From positions 124,001 through 188,000 of the forward strand of contig NZ_JADFUA010000004.1 in the NCBI RefSeq assembly GCF_015223195.1: a stretch of 64,000 nt of DNA. The letters are read 5' to 3'. Origin of the DNA: Chitinilyticum piscinae. GTDB lineage: Bacteria > Pseudomonadota > Gammaproteobacteria > Burkholderiales > Chitinibacteraceae. Both the position numbers and the translations under genes were made by a program. The notes beneath the pieces are model-generated. The model had not been told where the DNA came from. It did no database searches and saw only the letters and a list, made by a program, of their open reading frames with translations. Positions 38,668 through 47,016 of the stretch are shown here, piece after piece (positions within the stretch are counted from its first letter, which is position 1; every line of letters begins with the position of its first letter).

Positions 38668-39762
38668 TCAGCTCTCCAGCATGCGGCGGATCACCCGGTT
38701 GAACGGTGCCAGCCACGCGGGATCAAACTGATCCACCGTGGCATTGACTTCCGAGATCGCGCGCAAAACCGAACGTTGCTGGCCACGATGACTGTGTTTC
38801 AGCATCACCGACTCGAAGGCATCCACCAGCGCGAGAATCCGGGCTCCCGGATGAATCCGGTCCAGCGGCAGGCCATTTGGATAACCAGTTCCCCCTGGGC
38901 GTTCGTGATGTTGCAGACAAATTTCTGCGGCCACACTCCAGCCGGGCATTCTGGCAAGCAAGCCGGCAGCCCAAGAAGGGTGTTCGACCAAGCGCAGCCG
39001 GTGTGCGTCGTCCAGCACCGCACTGGTGAGCCAGTATTCGGCAGGCAGGAACATCATGCCGATATCATGCAGATACACCGCCGCTTCCAATTGTTGCGGA
39101 TCGACAGGCAGCCCCGCTTCCCGGTTGGTATCCTGGGCAAGGCGCAGATTGCGGGCAGTCCGCCCCTGATACAGGGGTGAATGGGCTTCCAGTTGCAGGG
39201 CCAGCGTACGGAAAAATGCCAGATCTTCCTGCAGAGCCCCGTCACTCATGGTGAAGGAGGGGAGCCGCGAGGGCAGCCTTACCGCTGCGGGTTTGAAACC
39301 GGTGATGTTGTGAATCAGTTCGGTAATGGCATCATCGAGTGGCTTTTCGGCCAGATCGATCAGGGACTCAAGTCCATCGCACAGATCCTGCAGGCGCAGA
39401 TGCGCCAGCGAACGATTCTGCTCAAGTGCGTCAACAGCTTGCTCGATCCGGTCCAGCGTCAGCAACATCACTTCACCTTGCAATTCGGTGAAGCGCAATT
39501 CATTGCTGCGCAGACGGGTCAGGATATTCTCGATGCCGTGCACCAGCGGAATCACCCAGTCGATCTGGCACAGGCCGGCATCCCCCTTGATGTTGTGGAA
39601 TGCGCGAAACAGATCGGCGATGACGGGATTGCTGCTTGGCTGACGGCGCAATTCGGCCAGGAGTTGTTCGACCCTGGGGGCATAATCCGCCAGTGCATCA
39701 TGGAAGTCGCGAAAACTCTCCGCGTCACGGATTTCCGGGTGGATGAAATCAACGTCAGCCAT
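38668..39762 (-). CDS. CheA-P1-like Hpt domain fused to an HD-GYP phosphodiesterase domain
   Basis: The product is 364 residues from ATG 39762, with AGGTG 6 bp upstream. The N-terminal domain has phospho-acceptor H56 (LFRAFHNIKGDAGL, then HGIENILTRLRSNEL), closest in style to the P1 domain of CheA. The C-terminal HD-GYP domain has H232-D233, H261, HHERPGGTGYP (285-295) and VDAFESV. The Lys that usually follows HDIG is Met (HDIGMMF). HD-GYP domains hydrolyse c-di-GMP. Phosphorylation by CheA or another kinase would regulate it; this is inference. Confidence 0.85.
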   Translation of the reverse strand: MADVDFIHPEIRDAESFRDFHDALADYAPRVEQLLAELRRQPSSNPVIADLFRAFHNIKGDAGLCQIDWVIPLVHGIENILTRLRSNELRFTELQGEVMLLTLDRIEQAVDALEQNRSLAHLRLQDLCDGLESLIDLAEKPLDDAITELIHNITGFKPAAVRLPSRLPSFTMSDGALQEDLAFFRTLALQLEAHSPLYQGRTARNLRLAQDTNREAGLPVDPQQLEAAVYLHDIGMMFLPAEYWLTSAVLDDAHRLRLVEHPSWAAGLLARMPGWSVAAEICLQHHERPGGTGYPNGLPLDRIHPGARILALVDAFESVMLKHSHRGQQRSVLRAISEVNATVDQFDPAWLAPFNRVIRRMLES

Positions 39763-39803
39763 GCGTGGCACCTGTCGGAATGGTTACTCCAGTATGGCTG
39801 CTG

Positions 39804-40445
39804 TCACGAAGGCTTGCCAGTTTCAGACGATTTGGCAGTCCGAAACGCCAGTTCATCCGGCGTATCCATCCGGCCCAGTACAGCATTGCGTGCAGGAAAG
39901 CGGCCAAAACGGCGGATCAGTTCGCGATGCTGTTCGGCGTGTTCGAGCAACACTGCCAGCCCCGGGTCAGTGGCCCAGTTTGCCATTTGCTCCACGCAAA
40001 AATCCTGATCGGCCAATGACTCGGAATGTTCGAATGGCAGGAGCACGAACAATTGCTCCAACGCAGACAAGCGGCCAAAGTCCGGATGGTTGCAAGCTTT
40101 CTGAGCCAGCTGGCGGGCGAGTGGATCGCAGGCAAAGGCCTTGGGGCTCTGTCGGTATAACTGGCGGGAAAACTGGTCAAGAACGATGATCAGCGCACGC
40201 AGACCCGTCCACGTATCGGACCAGTGTGCCAGCGTGCCGGCTGCGGCTCGTTCATGCAAGGCTGCGAAGCGGCGATGCACCTCGGCATCAAATGCCGGGT
40301 TGGCTGCAAACCACTCGGCATTGAACCGGATGGCGCCAGTGGCGTCCCGTTCAGAAAACCAGAACGCCAGCACCTCGGCAGGATCGGCGCCAACTGGCCG
40401 GCCCGCCTTGACCCGTCCTTCAGGACTGCCGCGGCGAATGAGCAT
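39804..40445 (-). CDS. DUF924 family protein
   Basis: The product is 213 residues and all-helical. ATG 40445 shares a base with the queF stop (TAATG), implying coupling. EVLAFWFSERDATGAIRFNAEWF, LIIVLDQFSRQLYR, FACDPLARQLAQ and FVLLPFEHSESLADQ are the family's conserved blocks. The fold is TPR-like and no biochemical function is established. Confidence 0.92.
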   Translation of the reverse strand: MLIRRGSPEGRVKAGRPVGADPAEVLAFWFSERDATGAIRFNAEWFAANPAFDAEVHRRFAALHERAAAGTLAHWSDTWTGLRALIIVLDQFSRQLYRQSPKAFACDPLARQLAQKACNHPDFGRLSALEQLFVLLPFEHSESLADQDFCVEQMANWATDPGLAVLLEHAEQHRELIRRFGRFPARNAVLGRMDTPDELAFRTAKSSETGKPS

Positions 40446-41272
40446 TACTGGCGTGCGCCGCGCAGATTGGCGGGCAGGGGGGCGTTGTAATTGGCACGCC
40501 ACGGATTAATATCCAGCCCGCCTCGTCGCGTATAGCGGGCATAGACGGCCAGTTTCAGTGGCGCGCACTGGCGCAAGATATCCATGAAAATACGCTCGAC
40601 GCATTGCTCGTGGAATTCGTTGTGGTTGCGAAAGCCGATCAGGTAGCGGAGCAAGCCCTCACGGTTGATGGGTTGTCCGGTATAGATAATCTGCACGCTG
40701 GCCCAGTCCGGCTGGCCGGTAACGAGGCAATTCGATTTCAGCAGATTGGAGGTCAGCGTTTCTTCGATCGGGCTGTCGAGCTCATCACACTTCAGCCAGT
40801 TCGCATCAGGCGTGTACTGGTCGACGTCGATATCCAGATTATCGATGTTATAACCAGCCAGTTCGCCGAATTTCAGCCCTGTGAACTGTTCCGGCTCGCG
40901 GATCTGCACCACGACCGGTGCGCCACAGGCCGAGGATAGATCTGCACGCAACAACTCCGCCAGCGCAGTGGCATCGGCAAGCCTGCTCTGGTTGAAGCTG
41001 TTGAGGTAGAGCTTGAATGATTTGGATTCGATGATGTTCGGGCTATCGGCCGGAATCATGAATACGGCCATTGCCACCTGTGGCTTGCCACGCAGATTCA
41101 GCCACGACAGCTCGTAGCCGTTCCAGATGTCCATGCCCATGAACGGCAGTTTGCCGGTAATGCCGATTTCATCGCGCTTGCCCTGCCGGGGGATTGGAAA
41201 AAGCAGGGAAGGGGCGTATTCGCTGACATAGGCCGAGACCTTGCCCAGCGGTGACAGGGCGGGATCACTCAT
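40445..41272 (-). CDS. queF: NADPH-dependent 7-cyano-7-deazaguanine reductase, long form
   Basis: Reduces preQ0 to preQ1 in queuosine tRNA modification. The product is 275 residues from ATG 41272, the two-domain (YqcD-type) form. [13 protein letters not shown] is the QueF signature, and the catalytic Cys is in [14 protein letters not shown]. The second half has [13 protein letters not shown] and [11 protein letters not shown]. The leader contains an inverted repeat at 41300-41319, and repeat copy A lies further upstream; no preQ1 riboswitch consensus is visible. Confidence 0.96.
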   Translation of the reverse strand: MSDPALSPLGKVSAYVSEYAPSLLFPIPRQGKRDEIGITGKLPFMGMDIWNGYELSWLNLRGKPQVAMAVFMIPADSPNIIESKSFKLYLNSFNQSRLADATALAELLRADLSSACGAPVVVQIREPEQFTGLKFGELAGYNIDNLDIDVDQYTPDANWLKCDELDSPIEETLTSNLLKSNCLVTGQPDWASVQIIYTGQPINREGLLRYLIGFRNHNEFHEQCVERIFMDILRQCAPLKLAVYARYTRRGGLDINPWRANYNAPLPANLRGARQ

Positions 41273-41299
41273 GTGCGTACCGTAAGCATCAAAACAGAC

Positions 41300-41319
41300 A
41301 AGCCGGATTGTACCGGCTT
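41300..41319. repeat. 7-bp inverted repeat in the queF leader region
   Basis: AAGCCGG (41300-41306) and CCGGCTT (41313-41319) flank ATTGTA. On the minus strand the hairpin is followed by GTCTGTTTT, so it may be a weak terminator for the upstream symporter gene or an operator for queF, whose start is 28 bp away. Confidence 0.45.
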
Positions 41320-41350
41320 GCGCTGTAAAACTCGAATCATGTCCATGCAT

Positions 41351-41400
41351 AGGTATATGGCTATATCCCTTTCAAATAGATAGCTGCAACCATATACCCA
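41351..41400 (-). repeat. 50-nt intergenic element, copy A
   Basis: Read on the minus strand it begins TGGGTATATGG and ends CCATATACCT. It matches copy B at 46956 in 38 of 50 ungapped positions. GGTATATGG (element positions 3-11) pairs perfectly with CCATATACC (41-49). It lies between the symporter stop and queF. Confidence 0.7.
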
Positions 41401-41406
41401 GCTAGG

Positions 41407-42762
41407 TTAAAACACATTCAGTCCCTTGAGCATGACAATCAGCACCAAGAGCGGCGAAATATAACGAACCAGCACAAACAGCACCCGGATCAGCGAGCGG
41501 TTCTGCAACTGGCCGTTATTCGACAATGCCGCTTCAAGTTGCGGCAAGCCGTAGACCCAGCCAACAAACAAGCACATCAGAATGCCACCGATTGGCATCA
41601 GCACATTCGAGCTCAGATAATCGAACAGATCGAAAGGATTCTTGCCGAATACCAGCCAGTCAGCCGTGCTGGAGAACGAGAGAATGGCCGGGGCGCCAGC
41701 CAGAGCCAACACGCCAACAGAGAGCAGGGTGGCATTGCGGCGCGTGAAGCCGAAGCGCTCGGACAGTACCGCCACCGGCACTTCCAGGATCGACAGCATC
41801 GCGCCAGTTGCAGCAATGGCCGCCAGCACGAAGAACAGCGTCATGAAGATTTGTCCGCCCGGCATGCTGGCAAACACCGCCGGAATTGTCATGAACACCA
41901 GGGATGGGCCGCCAGCCGGCTGGAAACCAAAGGAAAAGACGGCCGGAAAAATCGCTATACCCGCGAGCATGGATACCGTCAGATCAGCCAGCATCACCCG
42001 CATTGCGGTTGCGGGAATATTCTGCTCCGGACGGAAATAGCTGCCGTAAGTCAGCATGGTGCCAATTCCTACCGACAGCTTGAAAAAAGCCAGACCCATG
42101 GCCGTGAGCACCACGCCGGCAGTGATTTTGCTGAAATCGGGCGCAAACAGGAACTTCAGGCCATCCATGGCTCCCGGCAGGGTCAGGCTGCGCACGCACA
42201 GCAGCACCAGCAGCAGGAACAGTACCGGCATCAGCTTCTTGGTAACCGCTTCGATGCCCTTGGCGACGCCCATGATGATGATGGCACCGGTAAAGGCCAG
42301 CACGCCCCATTGCCACAGCAGCACCTGCCAGGGATTGCTGACCAGTGCACCGAATGCGGCCTCGGCCTGCTTGGGGTCGGTGGTGGCAATGCTGCCACTG
42401 ATGGATTTGAAGATGTAGGCAAAGACCCAGCCTGCCACGCCGGTATAGAAAGCCAGGATCAGCACCGCTGCCACCAGCCCCATATAGCCAATGGCCTGCC
42501 AGGCGGGCTGGTCTGGCTTGAGCTTATGAAAGGTTGATACGGCATCGGCGCGAGCGGTGCGCCCCAGCATCATTTCACTGATCATTACCGGCAGACCGAC
42601 AATCAGCGTTGCCAGCAGGTAGACCAGCAAAAAGCCCGCACCACCATTTTCACCGGTCAAATAGGGGAATTTCCAGATGTTGCCAAGGCCGACCGCGGAA
42701 CCCAGCGTTGCCACCAGCACGGCAAATGTCGAGGTGAAACCGTCCCTGTTGCCTGTTGTCAT
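41407..42762 (-). CDS. sodium-dependent symporter of the NSS/SNF family
   Basis: Sodium-coupled importer of amino acids or related amines in the inner membrane. The product is 451 residues with about 11-12 membrane helices. The NSS signature VATLGSAVGLGNIWKFPYL in helix 1 provides sodium and substrate contacts. The unwound helix-6 region is KLSVGIGTMLTYGSYFRPEQN, and SILEVPVAVLSERF follows in helix 8. Substrate is not predictable. It is followed by repeat copy A. Confidence 0.93.
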   Translation of the reverse strand: MTTGNRDGFTSTFAVLVATLGSAVGLGNIWKFPYLTGENGGAGFLLVYLLATLIVGLPVMISEMMLGRTARADAVSTFHKLKPDQPAWQAIGYMGLVAAVLILAFYTGVAGWVFAYIFKSISGSIATTDPKQAEAAFGALVSNPWQVLLWQWGVLAFTGAIIIMGVAKGIEAVTKKLMPVLFLLLVLLCVRSLTLPGAMDGLKFLFAPDFSKITAGVVLTAMGLAFFKLSVGIGTMLTYGSYFRPEQNIPATAMRVMLADLTVSMLAGIAIFPAVFSFGFQPAGGPSLVFMTIPAVFASMPGGQIFMTLFFVLAAIAATGAMLSILEVPVAVLSERFGFTRRNATLLSVGVLALAGAPAILSFSSTADWLVFGKNPFDLFDYLSSNVLMPIGGILMCLFVGWVYGLPQLEAALSNNGQLQNRSLIRVLFVLVRYISPLLVLIVMLKGLNVF

Positions 42763-42912
42763 TTTGAGCCTCCATCAATGGCGGATTTTTTGCGAACTAT
42801 TGTCCAGCGCGGATGGCTTGTCCATGCGGGATAACAGCGACACTTCACGCCCATGACAAATAACTGATGGTAGACTTGCGAAATTATGACCGTTCATCAG
42901 GAGAATCCGCGC

Positions 42913-43311
42913 ATGCTGCAATGGTTCAGCCGGCTTATCAACCCGACCCGCTTTGTTGACGAAAGCCACAGCCGCTTTCCGCCAACCGAGTTGCTGCCGG
43001 CACGTCCGCTTGCTGCGCGCGGTGAAACGCACGACCTGCTGAAGAAGTCACTCATTTATCGCATCAAGCGCGATGCCTTGCATATCGTTGCCGAACTGAA
43101 TCAGGGCACCCCGATGGAGAACTGCGAGTTGATGGCGCGCCAGCTGGCTTTTGTGCAGAAAGAACTGATTCAGGCGGCGTATCACGACGAGAGCATTCCG
43201 AAAGAACAACGCCTGGCGCTGGCGAAGTATCACGCGGTCAACATCCGCCAAGGGCTGGGCGAACGCCGCACCAACGGATTACGAGGCGTGGCGCCACAGA
43301 AGAGCGAGTAG
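42913..43311 (+). CDS. conserved-looking protein of unknown function
   Basis: The product is 132 residues from ATG 42913, which has CAGGAGAA about 9 bp upstream; an in-frame ATG at 42886 lacks one. It is soluble and mostly helical with a basic C-terminus. Notable segments are LINPTRFVDESHSRFP and DLLKKSLIYRIKRDALHIVAEL. I recognise no domain. A strong terminator at 43334 closes it off from adhE, so it is a monocistronic unit divergent from the symporter. Confidence 0.7.
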   Translation: MLQWFSRLINPTRFVDESHSRFPPTELLPARPLAARGETHDLLKKSLIYRIKRDALHIVAELNQGTPMENCELMARQLAFVQKELIQAAYHDESIPKEQRLALAKYHAVNIRQGLGERRTNGLRGVAPQKSE

Positions 43312-43333
43312 CGCCTTTGCATTTCATCAAGAG

Positions 43334-43357
43334 CCGGAACAGTGTTCCGGTTTCTTT
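43334..43357 (+). terminator. Rho-independent terminator after the 132-residue gene
   Basis: CCGGAAC (43334-43340) pairs with GTTCCGG (43344-43350) around AGT and is followed by TTTCTTTC. It lies 22 bp after the stop at 43311. Confidence 0.75.
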
Positions 43358-43374
43358 CAATCTAGACAACTTTA

Positions 43375-43411
43375 CATAATATACATTATGCGATGTAGTG
43401 AATTATTCACT
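43375..43411. promoter_or_regulatory. two dyads upstream of the adhE promoter
   Basis: CATAAT-ATAC-ATTATG (43375-43390) and AGTGAA-TTA-TTCACT (43397-43411) are both perfect 6-bp inverted repeats. They lie just upstream of the FNR-like box, in an AT-rich tract. Either could bind a dimeric regulator; neither matches a consensus I can name with confidence. Confidence 0.4.
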
Positions 43412-43419
43412 TGCTACGT

Positions 43420-43461
43420 CTGAGATATATCAAATAATCTGAGTTCAGCCGGCACTATGCT
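43420..43461 (+). promoter_or_regulatory. FNR/ANR-like box and -10 element for adhE
   Basis: CTGAG-ATAT-ATCAA (43420-43433) matches the FNR consensus TTGAT-N4-ATCAA at 8 of 10 positions. A -10-like TATGCT lies at 43456-43461. If transcription starts 7 bp later (about 43468), the box is centred at -41.5, the standard class II activator position. This fits an oxygen-repressed fermentation gene. Confidence 0.5.
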
Positions 43462-43482
43462 GACGTCAACGAGTTAGACAAG

Positions 43483-43541
43483 CCAGACAGAAAACCCGTC
43501 TGGTCCCGGTTTCAAAAATACGGTCCGCCAAATCAGGCGGA
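43483..43541 (+). other. adhE: two stem-loops in the adhE 5' leader
   Basis: CCAGAC (43483-43488) pairs with GTCTGG (43498-43503), and TCCGCC (43524-43529) pairs with GGCGGA (43536-43541). The second ends a few bases before the AAGGAG ribosome binding site, so it could affect translation or RNA processing. Confidence 0.4.
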
Positions 43542-43558
43542 TCAGCAAGGAGAAAACG

Positions 43559-46186
43559 ATGGCTGTTACCAATGTCCAGGAACTTGATGCACTGGTTGCC
43601 CGCGTCAAGAAAGCCCAGCAACTCTTCGCCAGCTACTCGCAAGAGCAAGTTGATGAGATTTTCCGTGTCGCCGCACTGGCTGCTGCGGATGCCCGCATCC
43701 CGCTGTCCAAGATGGCCGTAGCCGAAACCGGCATGGGGATTCTCGAAGACAAGGTAATCAAGAACCACTTTGCATCCGAATACATCTACAACGCCTACAA
43801 GGATGAAAAGACCTGCGGCGTGCTGTCCGAAGACAAGACCTTCGGCACCATCACCATCGCCGAACCGGTCGGTATCATCTGCGGTATCGTGCCGACAACC
43901 AACCCGACTTCGACTGCGATTTTCAAGGCGCTGATTTCACTGAAGACCCGCAACGGCATCATCTTCTCGCCACACCCGCGTGCCCGCAAGTCCACTTGCG
44001 AAGCCGCCCGACTGGTCCTGGAAGCGGCCGTGTCCGCCGGCGCCCCGCGCGACATCATCGGCTGGATTGACGAGCCGACCGTTGAGCTCTCCAACCACCT
44101 GATGCGTCACCCGGACCTGAACCTGATTCTGGCCACGGGGGGCCCGGGCATGGTGCGCGCGGCGTATTCCAGCGGCAAGCCGGCCATCGGCGTGGGTGCG
44201 GGTAACACCCCGGTCGTGATCGACGAAACGGCTGACATCAAGCGCGCCGTAGCGTCCATTCTGATGTCCAAGACCTTCGATAACGGCGTGGTCTGTGCTT
44301 CCGAACAATCCGTGATCATCGTCGACAGCATCTACGAACAGGTGAAGGAACGCTTCAACAGCAACGGTGGCTACATCCTGAACAAGAAGGAAACCGAAGC
44401 CGTTCGCAAGGTCATTCTCGTTGATGGCAACCTGAACGCCGGCATCGTGGGCCAATCCGCCGTGAAGATTGCCGAGATGGCCGGCATCAAGGTGCCGCCG
44501 TACACCAAGGTACTGATTGGTGAAGTGACTTCCGTCGGTGAAGAAGAAGCCTTTGCCCACGAAAAACTTTCGCCGACCCTGGCCATGTACCGCGCCAAGG
44601 ACTTCTTCGATGCGGTCGCCAAGGCTGAAGCACTGGTCGCACTGGGTGGTATTGGCCACACCTCGTCGCTGTACACCGACCAGGATCTGCAGAAGGAGCG
44701 CATCAACTACTTCGGCGACAAGATGAAGACCGCGCGGATTCTGATCAACACCCCGTCCTCCCAAGGTGGTATCGGTGACCTCTACAACTTCAAGCTTGCC
44801 CCGTCGCTGACACTGGGTTGCGGTTCCTGGGGCGGCAACTCCATCTCGGAAAACGTGGGTCCGAAGCACCTGATCAACAAGAAGACCGTTGCCAAGAGGG
44901 CCGAGAACATGTTGTGGCACAAACTGCCGAAGAGCATCTATTTCCGTCGCGGCAGCCTGTCCGTGGCGCTGGAAGAACTGGCCGGCAAGAAGCGCGCAGC
45001 CATCGTGACCGACCGCTACCTGTTCAACAACGGTTATGTCGATGAAACCATCCGCATTCTGAAGAACCAGGGCATCGAAGTCGAAGTCTTCTATGAAGTG
45101 GAAGCCGACCCGACACTGGCCGTGGTACGCAAGGGTGTGGCCATGCTCAACAGCTTCAAGCCCGATGTGATCATCGCGCTGGGCGGCGGCTCGCCGATGG
45201 ATGCGGCCAAAATCATGTGGGTGATGTACGAGCATCCGGACGTGGCCTTCGAAGACCTGGCGCTGCGCTTCATGGACATCCGCAAGCGGATCTACAAGTT
45301 CCCGAAGATGGGCATCAAGGCCGAGCTGATCGCAATTCCGACAACCTCCGGTACCGGCTCCGAAGTCACCCCGTTCGCGGTGGTAACCGACGAATCGACC
45401 GGCGTGAAGTACCCGATCGCCGATTACGAGCTGACCCCGAACATGGCCATCGTTGATCCGAACCTCGTGATGAACATGCCCAAGAGCCTGACTGCCTTCG
45501 GCGGTATCGATGCGGTTACCCACGCACTGGAAGCGTATGTATCGGTCATGGCCAATGAGTACAGCGACCCGCAGGCCCTGCAAGCGCTGAAGCTGCTCAA
45601 GCAATACCTGCCCTCCTCCTACAGCAACGGAGCCAAGGATCCGAAGGCACGCGAGGAAGTGCACAATGCCGCGACCATCGCCGGTATCGCCTTTGCCAAC
45701 GCCTTCCTGGGCGTATGTCACTCGATGGCGCACAAGATCGGTGCCGAGTTCCACCTGGCGCACGGCCTGGCCAACGCACTGCTGATCTCGAACGTCATCC
45801 GCTACAACGCGGTCGACATCCCGACCAAGCAGACTGCCTTCAGCCAGTACGACCGTCCGCAGGCCAAGTGCCGCTACGCCGACATCGCCGAGCACCTGGA
45901 TCTGCCGGGCAAGAACGACGATCAGAAGGTCGAGGCGCTGGTGACCTGGGTCGACAGCCTGAAGAAGGAACTGAACATTCCGGCTTCCATCAAGGAAGCG
46001 GGAGTTTCCGAGGAAGACTTCCTCGCCAAGGTGGATCGCATTGCTGAAGAAGCTTTCGATGACCAGTGTACCGGCGCCAACCCGCGCTATCCGCTGATCT
46101 CGGAACTGAAGCAGATCCTGCTCGACTCCTTCTACGGCCGTCCGTATGTCGAGGCCTACCAGCGTGAAGAAGCGAAGGCCAAGTAA
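43559..46186 (+). CDS. adhE: bifunctional acetaldehyde-CoA/alcohol dehydrogenase
   Basis: Reduces acetyl-CoA to ethanol with two NADH, the main redox sink of mixed-acid fermentation; forms spirosomes. The product is 875 residues. The aldehyde dehydrogenase half (about 1-440) has catalytic C246 ([10 protein letters not shown]), the same position as in E. coli. The iron-dependent alcohol dehydrogenase half (about 450-870) shows [27 protein letters not shown] and the iron ligands in [22 protein letters not shown] precedes ATG 43559. Codon use is strongly biased to C-ending codons, which fits high expression. Confidence 0.98.
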   Translation: MAVTNVQELDALVARVKKAQQLFASYSQEQVDEIFRVAALAAADARIPLSKMAVAETGMGILEDKVIKNHFASEYIYNAYKDEKTCGVLSEDKTFGTITIAEPVGIICGIVPTTNPTSTAIFKALISLKTRNGIIFSPHPRARKSTCEAARLVLEAAVSAGAPRDIIGWIDEPTVELSNHLMRHPDLNLILATGGPGMVRAAYSSGKPAIGVGAGNTPVVIDETADIKRAVASILMSKTFDNGVVCASEQSVIIVDSIYEQVKERFNSNGGYILNKKETEAVRKVILVDGNLNAGIVGQSAVKIAEMAGIKVPPYTKVLIGEVTSVGEEEAFAHEKLSPTLAMYRAKDFFDAVAKAEALVALGGIGHTSSLYTDQDLQKERINYFGDKMKTARILINTPSSQGGIGDLYNFKLAPSLTLGCGSWGGNSISENVGPKHLINKKTVAKRAENMLWHKLPKSIYFRRGSLSVALEELAGKKRAAIVTDRYLFNNGYVDETIRILKNQGIEVEVFYEVEADPTLAVVRKGVAMLNSFKPDVIIALGGGSPMDAAKIMWVMYEHPDVAFEDLALRFMDIRKRIYKFPKMGIKAELIAIPTTSGTGSEVTPFAVVTDESTGVKYPIADYELTPNMAIVDPNLVMNMPKSLTAFGGIDAVTHALEAYVSVMANEYSDPQALQALKLLKQYLPSSYSNGAKDPKAREEVHNAATIAGIAFANAFLGVCHSMAHKIGAEFHLAHGLANALLISNVIRYNAVDIPTKQTAFSQYDRPQAKCRYADIAEHLDLPGKNDDQKVEALVTWVDSLKKELNIPASIKEAGVSEEDFLAKVDRIAEEAFDDQCTGANPRYPLISELKQILLDSFYGRPYVEAYQREEAKAK

Positions 46187-46205
46187 TTTGCCTTGATTTC
46201 GTTCT

Positions 46206-46243
46206 GCAAACAAAAACCCCGCACATGCGGGGTTTTTGTTTGC
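46206..46243. terminator. bidirectional terminator after adhE
   Basis: A 38-nt almost perfect palindrome whose 18-base arms (GCAAACAAAAACCCCGCA and its complement) enclose CA. GGGG stems flanked by A5 and T5 tracts give intrinsic termination on both strands, serving adhE and the opposing 96-residue gene. Confidence 0.9.
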
Positions 46244-46257
46244 TTGTCCGGCGAAAA

Positions 46258-46548
46258 CTAATTCGGCCGCTTGAACCATCGCTTTATGGCAAGCCAAGCC
46301 AGTGTCAGTGCGATGCTCGGGTCTAGCAAGAGAAACACCACCGCAATCCAGACAGCCTGTTCCGGCCAGACCCACAGGCTGGCACCGGCACCAGCCACGC
46401 CACAAAGAAATGGTGGCGCAAATGAAAATGTCCCCTTATCCCGGCGCAAAATGAATGCCAGCAGCATGATCCAGTTCAACGCAATGAACAGTGCCGCCAG
46501 CACAGTGACCGTGATGCAGAGCCAGTAAAGGATTCCGCCGGCGAACAT
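46258..46548 (-). CDS. small membrane protein, unknown
   Basis: The product is 96 residues with three hydrophobic segments (about 8-32, 44-62 and 66-88) and a basic C-terminus (KRWFKRPN). It starts 5 bp downstream of the DUF2237 gene and shares its direction, so they are probably co-transcribed. No family recognised. Confidence 0.65.
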   Translation of the reverse strand: MFAGGILYWLCITVTVLAALFIALNWIMLLAFILRRDKGTFSFAPPFLCGVAGAGASLWVWPEQAVWIAVVFLLLDPSIALTLAWLAIKRWFKRPN

Positions 46549-46553
46549 GTTGC

Positions 46554-46931
46554 TCAGCCGGCAGCAGGGCGGTCGATGGCGTACTCGACCAGCGTTTCCA
46601 GCGAGACATAGTCCAGCACCTGCTCATCCGACGCGGCAAGATACAGTGGTGGCGCAACCCCGGCCTGCAGCGCCTCGACCCAGCGCAGCGCACACAGGCA
46701 CCAGCGATCGCCCGGCTTGAGTCCCGGGAACCCGTATTCAGGGCGCGGGGTAGAAAGATCATTACCGCGTTGGCGTGAAAAAGCGAGAAAAGCGGCACTG
46801 ACCTGCACACACATGGTGTGCTGGCCAGGATCGTCGCTCAGACTGTGACAGCAGCCATCGCGCAGATAGCCGGTAAGCGGATCGTGGCTGCAGGCTTGCA
46901 GCGGCTGGCCGAGAACATTGGTCGATTGCAT
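46554..46931 (-). CDS. DUF2237 family protein
   Basis: The product is 125 residues from ATG 46931, with CGGAG 7 bp upstream. The conserved blocks are NVLGQPLQACSHDPLTGYLRDGCC, CVQVSAAFLAFSRQRGNDLSTPRPEYGFPGLKPGD and RWCLCALRWVEAL. Several conserved Cys residues suggest metal binding, but the family has no established function. Repeat copy B lies upstream. Confidence 0.9.
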   Translation of the reverse strand: MQSTNVLGQPLQACSHDPLTGYLRDGCCHSLSDDPGQHTMCVQVSAAFLAFSRQRGNDLSTPRPEYGFPGLKPGDRWCLCALRWVEALQAGVAPPLYLAASDEQVLDYVSLETLVEYAIDRPAAG

Positions 46932-46955
46932 GTGGCGCTCCGGCAAATACAAATA

Positions 46956-47005
46956 TGGGTATACTGCTACAGGCTGCAATTTAAAAGGGATTTAGCCATA
47001 TACCC
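46956..47005 (+). repeat. 50-nt intergenic element, copy B
   Basis: Begins TGGGTATACTG and ends CCATATACCC, so both ends carry the family consensus. It lies between the DUF2237 gene and the stop of the next minus-strand gene. It serves as the reference copy for comparison: A 38/50, C 30/50, D 25/50 and E 24/50 ungapped identities. Confidence 0.7.
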
Positions 47006-47016
47006 TGAAAAACGAA

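Noticed and set aside
41273-41406. Riboswitch (preQ1) in front of queF
   Set aside because: The region has an inverted repeat and one copy of the 50-nt element, but not the preQ1-I hairpin and A-rich tail. The same element occurs in front of unrelated genes.
43937-46405. Long antisense open frame (about 822 codons) opposite adhE
   Set aside because: Same cause: strongly C/G-ending codons in adhE leave few stops on the opposite strand, and the product matches no family.
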